Source of the DNA: Mogibacterium pumilum
GTDB taxonomy: Bacteria > Bacillota > Clostridia > Peptostreptococcales > Anaerovoracaceae
Length of the DNA stretch: 40,301 bases
Assembly (NCBI RefSeq): GCF_002243385.1
Contig: NZ_CP016199.1
Span: 1,333,684-1,373,984, forward strand
Reading direction: 5' to 3'
Shown piece after piece: positions 7,688 to 15,815 of this stretch. The notes under the pieces were generated by a model. It was not told the DNA's origin and did not search any database. It was given only the letters and a program-made list of their open reading frames with translations. A program made the position numbers and the translations under genes. How positions within the stretch are numbered: position 1 is the first letter of the stretch; every line of letters starts with the position of its first letter.

Positions 7688-9124
7688 TTACAAAATGTAC
7701 TTGTCAACATCTACTTCTTTGACAGTCTCCTTAAATTTATCCCTTACAAATTCTTTATCAATTACTACTTTATCAACTGAATCATCAGGTAGCATAAACG
7801 AAATATCCTCAAGTAGCTTCTCGATAATTGTATATAGTCTTCTAGCTCCGATGTTTTCAGTCTGTTCATTCATTAAAAATGCCATTTCAGCAATTTCATC
7901 TGTTGAGTCATCAGTAAACTCAACTTCTATTCCTTCAGTTTCTAGAAGTGCCTTCTGCTGTTTTGTTACCGCATTTTCTGTAGCAGTGAGAATTTGTTTG
8001 AAGTCTTCCTTATCTAGATTCTTTAGTTCTACATTGATTGGGAATCTTCCCTGTAGCTCCGGAATCAAATCCGAAGGCTTTGACACGTGAAACGCTCCTG
8101 CTCCAATGAATAACATGTGATCCGTCTTTACGGGGCCATGTTTAGTGTTTACGACACTTCCTTCAACGATTGGAAGTATATCTCTCTGAACACCTTCACG
8201 GGATACATCTGCACCTGAAGCCATCGAGCTGCCCGAGGCAATTTTATCAATTTCATCGATGAAAATGATACCGTTCTGCTCGGCATTTTCAATAGCATCA
8301 TCAATTACTTGATCCATATCTATTAGGTTCTGGGCTTCTTGCTCTCTGAGAATCTTTCTAGCTTCACGGACGGTAACCTTCTTGTGCTTAATCTTCTTAG
8401 GCATCATATCTCCAAAAATGTTCCCAATTGTGATTCCTATACCTTCATTTTGCATATCTAGCTGATTAGTATTTACAGAATCTTCAACTTCAATATCAAT
8501 AAGCTGATCTTCTAGCTTACCTTCCCTAAGCTGCACTCTAACCTGCTCTTTTGCCATAACGATATCTTCAGGAACATTCTGTTTTTCCCGGCTCTGCTGT
8601 TCTTCATATTGCTTCTTTTGGCTTGGGTAATTGGAGTTATTAAGAAAAAAGTCAAATGGGTTTGGACCATTTACATTCTTAACATTATCGGTAGAATGTC
8701 CTGGCACAAGTGCATCGATAATCTTTTCTTCTACAATTTCATCTGCAACTCCATATTTTTCGTTAATGCGCTGCTGTTTAGTAATTCTTACCGAAGCCTC
8801 TACCAAGTCTCTTACCATGGAATCAACATCACGACCCACATATCCAACTTCAGTAAACTTTGTAGCCTCAACTTTGACAAATGGCGCTTCCATAATCTTG
8901 GCAAGTCTACGGGCAATCTCAGTCTTTCCTACACCCGTTGGCCCCATCATAAGTATATTCTTAGGCGTAATTTCTTCACGCATCTCCTCACTAAGCTGGC
9001 GGCGTCTATATCTATTTCTCAAAGCAATAGCAACGGACTTCTTTGCATCAGCCTGCCCAATTATGTATTTATCTAATTCAGCGACTATCTGTTTAGGAGT
9101 CATTGTTTTAATATTCTGTTTCAT
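7688..9124 (-). CDS. hslU: ATP-dependent protease ATPase subunit HslU (ClpY)
   Basis: The AAA+ unfoldase that feeds substrates to the HslV peptidase in the cytoplasm. The start chosen at 9124 gives MKQNIKTMTPKQIVAELDKY and 478 residues; the frame is open upstream to 9277, but that extension overlaps hslV and is not HslU-like. The run AGGGGGGG just upstream of 9124 supports this start. Motifs are TPKQIVAELDKYIIGQ at the N-terminus, Walker A GPTGVGKT near residue 61, an inserted I-domain (~110-240) rich in charged residues, Walker B IIFIDEIDKI, and a C-terminal ENIGARRLYTIIEKLLED sensor-2 region. The C-terminus ends with DKYIL, suited to docking into HslV. It is ten nt downstream of hslV. Confidence 0.96.
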   Translation of the reverse strand: MKQNIKTMTPKQIVAELDKYIIGQADAKKSVAIALRNRYRRRQLSEEMREEITPKNILMMGPTGVGKTEIARRLAKIMEAPFVKVEATKFTEVGYVGRDVDSMVRDLVEASVRITKQQRINEKYGVADEIVEEKIIDALVPGHSTDNVKNVNGPNPFDFFLNNSNYPSQKKQYEEQQSREKQNVPEDIVMAKEQVRVQLREGKLEDQLIDIEVEDSVNTNQLDMQNEGIGITIGNIFGDMMPKKIKHKKVTVREARKILREQEAQNLIDMDQVIDDAIENAEQNGIIFIDEIDKIASGSSMASGADVSREGVQRDILPIVEGSVVNTKHGPVKTDHMLFIGAGAFHVSKPSDLIPELQGRFPINVELKNLDKEDFKQILTATENAVTKQQKALLETEGIEVEFTDDSTDEIAEMAFLMNEQTENIGARRLYTIIEKLLEDISFMLPDDSVDKVVIDKEFVRDKFKETVKEVDVDKYIL

Positions 9125-9134
9125 AAATCCCCCC

Positions 9135-9674
9135 CTATAGTTTCTCAACTGAGATATTGTTATTCGTATATACACAGATATTAGAAGCAATCTCAAGCGA
9201 TTTACGAACAATACTTTCAGCATCCAAATCAGAGTTATCAAATAGAGCAGATGCAGCTGCGTATGCGTAATTTCCACCCGAACCTATTGCAACGACATCT
9301 TTATCTGGCTCAATAACTTCCCCATTACCAGATATAACTAATAAATCATCTTCGTCAACCACTATCATTAAGGCTTCTAAACTTCTTGTTGCCTGATCAC
9401 TTCTCCAAAACTGTGCTAAATCAACAGCTGCACGCTTTAGATTTCCATCATGTTCTTGGAGCTTGTTCTCGAACTTATCTGTAAGAGAAAACGCATCTGC
9501 AACAGAACCTGCAAAACCTGTAAGAACTTTTCCCTTAAATATTTTCTTTACCTTCTTTGCACCATTCTTCATAATAGTCGTTTCGCCCATTGTTACCTGT
9601 CCATCACCACCGATACATATATCCCCATTAGGTCTCTTTACTGCACAAATTGTTGTTGCATGAAATTGAACCAT
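9135..9674 (-). CDS. hslV: ATP-dependent protease peptidase subunit HslV (ClpQ)
   Basis: The proteasome-like threonine peptidase of the HslUV complex. The 179-residue product starts [17 protein letters not shown]; removal of the short propeptide would expose Thr7 of TTICAVK as the catalytic N-terminal threonine. This differs from Bacillus ClpQ, which uses serine. GGDGQVTMG, the lysine-rich segment after it and [13 protein letters not shown] are all in family positions. A strong GGAGGT site precedes the ATG. It lies between topA and hslU, an order related to the dprA-topA-trmFO-xerC-hslVU-codY cluster of bacilli, but here trmFO and xerC are absent between topA and hslV. Confidence 0.96.
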   Translation of the reverse strand: MVQFHATTICAVKRPNGDICIGGDGQVTMGETTIMKNGAKKVKKIFKGKVLTGFAGSVADAFSLTDKFENKLQEHDGNLKRAAVDLAQFWRSDQATRSLEALMIVVDEDDLLVISGNGEVIEPDKDVVAIGSGGNYAYAAASALFDNSDLDAESIVRKSLEIASNICVYTNNNISVEKL

Positions 9675-9702
9675 ATCTTTACCTCCGTTATATTAAAATC
9701 TT

Positions 9703-11817
9703 TTACTCTTTATCTGTGCTATAGTTGCACTTATCGTTTGAGCACTTGATCTTAGCTTTCTTACCCTTTCCTTCAAGGAGTATTGAACCACATTTTGGAC
9801 ACAGATTATTGGTTGGCTTATCCCAGTACGAAACTTTGCATTCAGGATATCCGCTACAGCCGTAGAAAATTTTACCTCCACGTCTAGTCCTCTTTTCAAT
9901 TATTGGCTTACCACAGCTTGGGCAAGCAACTCCAATTTCCTTTACTATAGGCTTTGTGTTCATGCATTCAGGATATCCAGTGCATGCAAGAAATTTACCG
10001 AAACGACTTTCTTTAATTGCCATCGGTTTCCCGCATACATCACAAACTTCATCACTCAGAACTAATTCTTGTTCGATTTTTTCTACTTCATTTTGAGCAA
10101 CCTCTAGTTCCTTACTGAATGGACCGTAAAAATCTTCGATTACTCGTTTCCAAGCTTCCTTTTTAAGTTCAATTTGGTCAAGATGATTTTCTAAATCACC
10201 AGTAAATTCAACATCAACTATATCTCCGAAATATTCTGAGAGTATTCCCGTTACGTCAAAGCCTAGCTGTGTTGGAACTAGATTCTTCTTTTCTCTAGTT
10301 ACATAGCGTCTACCAGTAAGCGTTGTAATGATAGCGGAATATGTACTTGGTCTTCCTATATTCTTCTCTTCCATCTCTTTGACGAGACCAGCCTCAGTAT
10401 ACCTTGCTGGTGGCTGTGTAAATTTCTGTGCTTTAAGGATTTCTTTACACTTAAGCTCATCACCTTCATGTAATTCTGGAACGTATGAATCCTTCTCATT
10501 TGAAATAGGATAAACTTTCCTCCATCCATCGAATACCATTCTTGATCCAGAAGCTCTAAATTCGTAGCCATTATTATCTATAGAAACTGAAACTGTATCA
10601 AACTCGGCTGCTGACATCTGAGATGCAACAAAGCGGTTCCAAACAAGATTATATAGTTTAAACTGATCCGCAGTTAGCGAGTCTCGAATTACCTCTGGCT
10701 CTAAAGTAACGTCCGTTGGTCTAATCGCTTCGTGCGCATCTTGAATATCTTTATTTTTGTTAGAGAAAGAGTTGTTAGAGCTGTATTCTTTACCAAACTT
10801 ATTACTGATAAAACTTGCAGCCGCTTCCTTAGCAACGGAAGATACTCTTACAGAGTCTGTACGTAGATATGTGATGAGGCCTCGTGTTCCGATTCCCTTT
10901 ACATCAATACCCTCATATAACTGCTGGGCAACCTGCATCGTCTTCTTGGTCTGGAAATTTAACTTAATAGAAGCATCCTGCTGCATACTGCTTGTTGTAA
11001 ATGGCGCATATGGCTTAGGCTTCCTCTTACCTGTCTTTACACTCTCGACAATAAACTTTCCTAATTTAATCTCTTTTTCAATGTTTTCGGCATCAATAGC
11101 AGTATTTATGCGGATATCTTTACCCTTATACTTACTGAGTGATGCTGTAAAATTATCACCGTAATCAGCTGTTATAGTCCAATATTCTTCAGGAATAAAC
11201 GATGTTATTTCATTTTCTCTATCACAAATCATCTTAAGGGCTGCGGACTGAACTCTGCCAGCGGAGAGGCCACGTCTTACCTTCTGCCAAAGTAGAGGAC
11301 TAATCTGATATCCTACGAGTCTATCTAAAACTCTTCTAGCCTGCTGTGCGTCAACTAGCCCCATATCAATAGAGCGAGGATGCTTAATAGCTTCCTTTAC
11401 TGCTTCTTTATTAATTTCATTAAAAACAATCCTGCATTCACTACTTGGATCAATATCAAGTATGTGTGCAAGATGCCACGATATAGCTTCTCCCTCACGG
11501 TCAGGGTCAGTTGCCAAAAGAATTCTTGAAGCTGATGCAGCAGCTTTTTTGAGTTCTTTAATCTTATCTCCCTTTCCACGAATATTTATATAGCCTGGTT
11601 CAAAGTAGTTTTCTATATCTATGCCAAGCCTGCTCTTTGGCAAATCTCTTACATGTCCCACTGACGCGAGTACGCTATAAGAAGATCCAAGGTATTTACC
11701 TATAACCTTGGCTTTTGAAGGAGACTCTACTATTAGAAGTGTACGTTTTCTGGTTGTCTTTTTGCCTTTCGTAGTGATTTTCTTCTTAGTTGACTTTGTG
11801 CTTGCTGTACTAGGCAT
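9703..11817 (-). CDS. topA: DNA topoisomerase I (type IA)
   Basis: Relaxes negative supercoils through a transient 5'-phosphotyrosyl bond. The 704-residue protein has a lysine/threonine-rich N-terminal tail (1-25), the TOPRIM domain from TLLIVESPSKAKVIGKYLG (~26) with the metal-binding TDPDREGE at ~103, and the active-site block GLITYLRTDSVR with Tyr317. The C-terminus carries three zinc ribbons: CDVCGKPM...CTGYPEC, CPSCGKPI...CSGYPEC and CPKCGSIL...CSNDKC, all cysteines present. It follows dprA, 74 nt downstream, with AAGGGG before the ATG, and precedes hslV. The length is normal for a clostridial TopA; the basic N-terminal tail is the only mild oddity. Confidence 0.97.
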   Translation of the reverse strand: MPSTASTKSTKKKITTKGKKTTRKRTLLIVESPSKAKVIGKYLGSSYSVLASVGHVRDLPKSRLGIDIENYFEPGYINIRGKGDKIKELKKAAASASRILLATDPDREGEAISWHLAHILDIDPSSECRIVFNEINKEAVKEAIKHPRSIDMGLVDAQQARRVLDRLVGYQISPLLWQKVRRGLSAGRVQSAALKMICDRENEITSFIPEEYWTITADYGDNFTASLSKYKGKDIRINTAIDAENIEKEIKLGKFIVESVKTGKRKPKPYAPFTTSSMQQDASIKLNFQTKKTMQVAQQLYEGIDVKGIGTRGLITYLRTDSVRVSSVAKEAAASFISNKFGKEYSSNNSFSNKNKDIQDAHEAIRPTDVTLEPEVIRDSLTADQFKLYNLVWNRFVASQMSAAEFDTVSVSIDNNGYEFRASGSRMVFDGWRKVYPISNEKDSYVPELHEGDELKCKEILKAQKFTQPPARYTEAGLVKEMEEKNIGRPSTYSAIITTLTGRRYVTREKKNLVPTQLGFDVTGILSEYFGDIVDVEFTGDLENHLDQIELKKEAWKRVIEDFYGPFSKELEVAQNEVEKIEQELVLSDEVCDVCGKPMAIKESRFGKFLACTGYPECMNTKPIVKEIGVACPSCGKPIIEKRTRRGGKIFYGCSGYPECKVSYWDKPTNNLCPKCGSILLEGKGKKAKIKCSNDKCNYSTDKE

Positions 11818-11891
11818 CGATTAACCCCTTAATCATAAATTTAAAATATAACTTCTCTACAATATTAGAGTTCATCATAAACCTTGAGATT

Positions 11892-12764
11892 TTATTTTGC
11901 AAGAAATACTTTGCCTCCATAGGTCGTAATGACACCCTTAATTTCGAGCACTGTAAGTATAGCACTGACTTTTCCAGCATTTTTGTTGAGATTGTGTGCA
12001 ATGCTGTCAACCGTACAACAAGTAGACTTTTGAATTTCATTATAAATCTCTAGTTCATCAAATCCAAGGGTGTGCTCTATATCCACAGGAGTGTAATCAA
12101 ATCCATTAATATCAGAAGCAATATCACTAATACTTATCATGGGAATAGCACCGTCTTTAATAAGCTTATTAGTCCCAACACTAAACTGACTATTTATATT
12201 ACCCGGCACAGCATATATATTTTTTCCTTGTTCGCAGGCAAAGTCTGCTGTTATTAGTGACCCGCTATTGAGCCCAGCTTCCACAACTACTATAGCTTCC
12301 GATATTGCACTAATTATTCTATTTCGCTGTGGAAATGTATATTTAGCTCCCTGTGTCCCTGGCGGGTATTCAGATATTATCAATCCACTTTGGGCAATTT
12401 TGTTGTATAACCAAAAATTTCTAGCAGGATAAACTATATCTATTCCTGTCCCTAGAACTGCAACCGCAGCACCGCCTGCATTTACCGTACCTTCATGCGC
12501 GAAGCTGTCTATTCCGTATGCTAATCCTGATACAACGGGGATTCCTGCGTTCGCTAGCTCCCTGCCAACCATTTGTGCAACGATCTTGCCATAAAGCGTG
12601 TATTTTCTCGATCCGACAACTGCGACAGATTTTCTTTTTAGTAAACTTATATCTCCTATGCAGTACAACTTCTCTGGCGGTTTTCTTATCACTTTTAAGC
12701 TATTCGGATAGTTCGGAGAATCTTCAGTAATTACGCTAATATCTTCATTATAAGAATATTTCAT
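11892..12764 (-). CDS. dprA: DNA-processing protein DprA (Smf)
   Basis: Loads RecA on incoming single-stranded DNA during natural transformation, and is widespread also in bacteria not known to be competent. The 290-residue product has the extended Rossmann fold: VAVVGSRKYTLYG (~48), GLAYGIDSFAHEGT, PQRNRIISAISEAIVVVEAG and GSLITADFACEQGKNIYAVPG. A C-terminal winged-helix (DML1-like) region follows at ~230-290. The usual N-terminal SAM-like domain is missing: only about 18 residues precede the YPNSLKVIRKPP segment that begins the Rossmann core. There is no room for it upstream because the yifB stop is 1 nt away. AGGGAG lies about 11 nt before the ATG. Co-transcription and translational coupling with yifB are likely. 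Confidence 0.93.
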   Translation of the reverse strand: MKYSYNEDISVITEDSPNYPNSLKVIRKPPEKLYCIGDISLLKRKSVAVVGSRKYTLYGKIVAQMVGRELANAGIPVVSGLAYGIDSFAHEGTVNAGGAAVAVLGTGIDIVYPARNFWLYNKIAQSGLIISEYPPGTQGAKYTFPQRNRIISAISEAIVVVEAGLNSGSLITADFACEQGKNIYAVPGNINSQFSVGTNKLIKDGAIPMISISDIASDINGFDYTPVDIEHTLGFDELEIYNEIQKSTCCTVDSIAHNLNKNAGKVSAILTVLEIKGVITTYGGKVFLAK

Positions 12765-12765
12765 T

Positions 12766-14298
12766 TTAAGCTTGCTCCCTATTAAATTCGCTGCATCTAT
12801 AACTCAATGCCTCTGCTAAATGAGTAACATTAACTGTAGTTGATTGCTCGATATCTGCAATAGTTCTAGCGACTTTAAGTGTTCGTATATAGCATCTTGG
12901 TGAAAGATTTAAGGAATTGTATGCATTTTCGAGAAATTTTTTCTCTGCTCGTTCTAATAGACAGACCTCCCTAATTTTTTTATCGCTGATATTTCCACAA
13001 CTAGCACCTCTTCCTTGGAGTTCTGAAAATCTGATGGCCTTTTCTACCATCGAACTCATCGTTTTACTATCTAATATTCTATTGTCATCTTTTATAGAGC
13101 TATCAAGATCATCAAATCTCACAGCTTGCATGTTTATTTGCAAGTCTATACGATCTAAAATTGGCCCACTCATACGTCTTCTATATCTAGCAATCTCTTG
13201 AGCAGTACACGTACAATCCTTTGATTCACTTCCAAAATAGCCGCATGGACAAGGATTTGCAGCCATAACAACAAGAGCTTTACAAGGAAACTCATATACT
13301 GCTCCTCGTCTTGAGATGACAATCCTATGATCTTCTAACGGCTGACGAAGTGCCTCTATCTGCGATGTGTCAAATTCGCAGAACTCATCAAGGAATAACA
13401 CTCCATTATGAGCTAAAGAAAGCTCACCCGGCACTGGATATAGTCCACCTCCGAGTAGCGCTGCACGAGTAATTGTATGATGAGGACACCTAAATGGTCT
13501 ACTCTCTATTGTATTTGCACCCTTATTGAGCTGGCCTGCCACAGAATGAATCATAGTAGTTTCGAGAAGTTCTTCTTTTGAAATCTTGGACATTATACCT
13601 GGTAATCGTTTCGCAAGCATTGTTTTACCACACCCTGGTGGACCAATCATAAGCAGCGGATGCTGACCCGCTGCAGCAATTACTAGGGCTTTCTTGGCAT
13701 ATTCTTGCCCCCTTATATCAGAGTAGTCATATTTGTTTCTTTTGACAGTTTCAGCATCCTCAAATAAATTATTACTCCCTTCGCTTAACTCATTGTTAAT
13801 AGCTTTAATTGCGTCTTCTAGTTTGTTTACACCTATTATTGCAATGCCTTCAACCATCGAAGCCTCTTTTACATTCTTAGTTGGAAGAATCACCTTATGT
13901 ACTCCTAATTCTCGCAGCGAAATCACTATTGGCAACACCCCATCCACCGGCATAATTTGTCCAGATAAAGATAACTCCCCGATGACTGCATAAGATTTCG
14001 CCTTCTGATTATTGACAACTAAAGCGCTTGATAGAATTCCGATTGCAATTGGTAGATCAAGATGACTTCCATTTTTGCTTAAGTTCGCCGGTGATAGATT
14101 CACCGTTATATGCCCATGCGGAAAATCATATCCCGAATGTATAATTGCTGAACGAATTCTCTCACGCGACTCGATTACAGCTTTTGAAGCTAGGCCAACT
14201 ATATTAAAATTAGGAAGACCATTGCTAATATATGTTTCAATTGTTACCTTTTGACCATAAATTCCTCTTATTATTCCACTTGTAATTCTAGATAGCAT
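12766..14298 (-). CDS. comM: YifB / ComM family Mg-chelatase-like AAA+ ATPase
   Basis: In transformable Gram-negatives ComM is a hexameric helicase promoting branch migration of donor DNA; the Firmicute homologues are usually called YifB and are less studied. The 510-residue product has the N-terminal Lon-like ChlI domain (to ~170, with NIVGLASKAVIESRERIRSA), Walker A GPPGCGKTMLAKRLPGIM near 217, GVLFLDEFCEF as Walker B, and the C-terminal Mg-chelatase region with CPCGYFGSESKDCTCT. The YRRRMSGPILDRIDLQI block is the family's strongest signature. It sits between yraN (8 nt upstream) and dprA (1 nt downstream), consistent with a DNA-uptake or recombination operon. Confidence 0.93.
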   Translation of the reverse strand: MLSRITSGIIRGIYGQKVTIETYISNGLPNFNIVGLASKAVIESRERIRSAIIHSGYDFPHGHITVNLSPANLSKNGSHLDLPIAIGILSSALVVNNQKAKSYAVIGELSLSGQIMPVDGVLPIVISLRELGVHKVILPTKNVKEASMVEGIAIIGVNKLEDAIKAINNELSEGSNNLFEDAETVKRNKYDYSDIRGQEYAKKALVIAAAGQHPLLMIGPPGCGKTMLAKRLPGIMSKISKEELLETTMIHSVAGQLNKGANTIESRPFRCPHHTITRAALLGGGLYPVPGELSLAHNGVLFLDEFCEFDTSQIEALRQPLEDHRIVISRRGAVYEFPCKALVVMAANPCPCGYFGSESKDCTCTAQEIARYRRRMSGPILDRIDLQINMQAVRFDDLDSSIKDDNRILDSKTMSSMVEKAIRFSELQGRGASCGNISDKKIREVCLLERAEKKFLENAYNSLNLSPRCYIRTLKVARTIADIEQSTTVNVTHLAEALSYRCSEFNREQA

Positions 14299-14305
14299 GA
14301 CACCT

Positions 14306-14647
14306 CTAAAAGCAATTTTTGCTAACTCTACATTCGATCTCTACAATATCAAACCTGGCATTATAACTGCTAAATTCCCTGTTCTCACGTAAGAAATAAT
14401 TAGCGACATTTTTAATATGACGAATCTTATCATGCGATATTGCCTGTGCTGGATATCCATATTTATTACTAGTTCTTGTTTTTACCTCGATAAAGCTCAG
14501 TACCTTATCTCTAATGTCCATAGCAATAATATCGATTTCTCCTATTTTACATGTATAATTTCTCGCGATTACTTCATATCCCTGCTGTTCAAGAATATCT
14601 GCAGCCATATTTTCTCCAAGATTACCAACTACCTTGTTATATTTCAT
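14306..14647 (-). CDS. YraN family (UPF0102) nuclease-fold protein
   Basis: A 113-residue protein of the UPF0102 family, predicted to have a restriction-endonuclease-like fold; its physiological substrate is unknown. Signature residues are GENMAADILEQQGYEVIARNY, GEIDIIAMD and FIEVKTRTS, giving the E...D...ExK catalytic arrangement of PD-(D/E)xK nucleases. GGAGG lies a few nt before the ATG. It is the first gene of the yraN-comM-dprA-topA-hslVU-yigZ run; the yraN-comM-dprA linkage is common in clostridia. The preceding 165-nt gap contains the terminator hairpin of the upstream gene and room for a promoter, though I could not identify one with confidence. Confidence 0.9.
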   Translation of the reverse strand: MKYNKVVGNLGENMAADILEQQGYEVIARNYTCKIGEIDIIAMDIRDKVLSFIEVKTRTSNKYGYPAQAISHDKIRHIKNVANYFLRENREFSSYNARFDIVEIECRVSKNCF

Positions 14648-14740
14648 ACTTCCTCCATGCTATTAAATTTACAGACGATTTCTCCCTTTCATTTAAACCA
14701 TTTATACCACGAAAAAGATTTAGCTTCAGTATGGTTGCAC

Positions 14741-14789
14741 AAAAAGTGCATACAGTGCTGAAAATAGTGTATTTTCAGCACTGTATGCA
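14741..14789 (-). terminator. Large perfect inverted repeat, probable terminator of the HAD hydrolase gene
   Basis: Arms 14747-14765 and 14771-14789 are perfectly complementary over 19 bp with a 5-nt loop AGTGT. On the minus strand the stem is followed by C then TTTTT. It lies 24 nt beyond the stop of the HAD gene. On the plus strand the next bases are TTGATTTTT, so it could act in both directions. The stem is unusually long for a terminator. Confidence 0.72.
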
Positions 14790-14812
14790 TTGATTTTTCA
14801 ATTTATATTATT

Positions 14813-15646
14813 TTACGCCTCTTCGTCAAAACAGAATTTTAATATCGCTTTCCCGACACCTCCGTTTATGTTTGTATCTGTGACATAATCCGCATGCTCC
14901 TTAACAATGTCCCACGCATTTTCCATAGCCACTCCAACGCCAGCCAGTTGCAGCATTGGAATATCATTTGCAGCGTCACCACAGCACATGAGTTCAGATT
15001 TTTCTATGGATAAGATCTTCATAAGCTCTACCAGTGCCATGCTCTTACTCGATCCTATGCCACCAATTTCTATATTATTGAGTACGGATGATGTCACATT
15101 TGCATTATCGTAAACACTGACAATCTTACGAATCTCTTCGAGTTTATCCATATCATCAAAGAAGATATTTATATTTTCTATTTCTGCAGAGTTTTCAAGC
15201 ATGAATTCAAATATATCATCTAGAGGATTTCTCGTTTTAAGCACATACTCACGTCTTCTATGCACGCTTCCATTAACATCAATATCATAGTAAAGCTCTG
15301 CATCTATATAAGCCTGTCCATCGTGAAAAGCCTCAAGGTATAGATTATTTTCTTTTGCAAGAGATACTACTCGTTCTATTACTACTGGATTTATGAAACT
15401 TGAATAAACATCATGACCGAGTTTCAAATCACGGACATGTGCGCCATTAGATGAGATTATGTATCTAAGCCCTTCTATATTCATTATATCTTCCGGAACG
15501 GCTGAAATAACGCGTCCTGTTGCGATTACAACATTAATGCCTGCAGCAATAGCACGTTCTATAGCAATCTTATTAAGTTCTGGAAGTCTACCGTTACTTC
15601 CGAGAGTTGTTCCGTCCAAATCTAATCCGATAATCTTAATACCCAT
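14813..15646 (-). CDS. Cof-type HAD-IIB family phosphatase
   Basis: A cytoplasmic haloacid-dehalogenase-fold hydrolase; Cof relatives dephosphorylate sugar phosphates, flavin mononucleotide or related compounds, and the substrate here cannot be read from sequence. The 277-residue product has motif I LDLDGTTLG (nucleophile Asp and acid Asp), motif II VIATGRV, a C2 cap domain in the middle, motif III lysine in GSSKSMALVEL and motif IV CCGDAANDIPMLQLAGVGVAMENA. All catalytic positions are present. GAGGT lies 5 nt before the ATG. It is divergent from trkA and is closed by the 19-bp hairpin. Confidence 0.9.
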   Translation of the reverse strand: MGIKIIGLDLDGTTLGSNGRLPELNKIAIERAIAAGINVVIATGRVISAVPEDIMNIEGLRYIISSNGAHVRDLKLGHDVYSSFINPVVIERVVSLAKENNLYLEAFHDGQAYIDAELYYDIDVNGSVHRRREYVLKTRNPLDDIFEFMLENSAEIENINIFFDDMDKLEEIRKIVSVYDNANVTSSVLNNIEIGGIGSSKSMALVELMKILSIEKSELMCCGDAANDIPMLQLAGVGVAMENAWDIVKEHADYVTDTNINGGVGKAILKFCFDEEA

Positions 15647-15701
15647 TTATACCTCTTTAAGTACTTTTACCTGAATTTTCACCCTAAAAACGACAACTCA
15701 A

Positions 15702-15730
15702 TTGCAAATAATATGCGTTTGAATTATAAT
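15702..15730 (+). promoter_or_regulatory. Promoter of the trkA-trkH-trkH operon
   Basis: TTGCAA at 15702-15707, a 17-nt spacer and a perfect TATAAT at 15725-15730. This predicts a start near 15737 and an untranslated leader of about 80 nt before trkA. No obvious riboswitch structure is seen in the leader. Confidence 0.75.
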
Positions 15731-15815
15731 TCACTATTGAGCTAATAACAAAATACATTATATATTGAATTGGCTCTTTAATCTATATTTTAAATTTTTG
15801 AACAGGATGGCGAAA

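Noticed and set aside
8609-9140. Two long antisense frames (155 and 169 codons) opposite hslU
   Set aside because: They mirror the hslU reading frame composition, have no ribosome binding site and no recognisable domain.
9125-9277. N-terminal 51-residue extension of hslU
   Set aside because: It overlaps hslV, is not HslU-like, and a strong purine run with an ATG at 9124 gives the expected N-terminus.
14417-14793. Plus-strand frames over yraN and its upstream gap
   Set aside because: They are antisense to a recognised gene and cross the 19-bp inverted repeat; no domain or start signal is seen.
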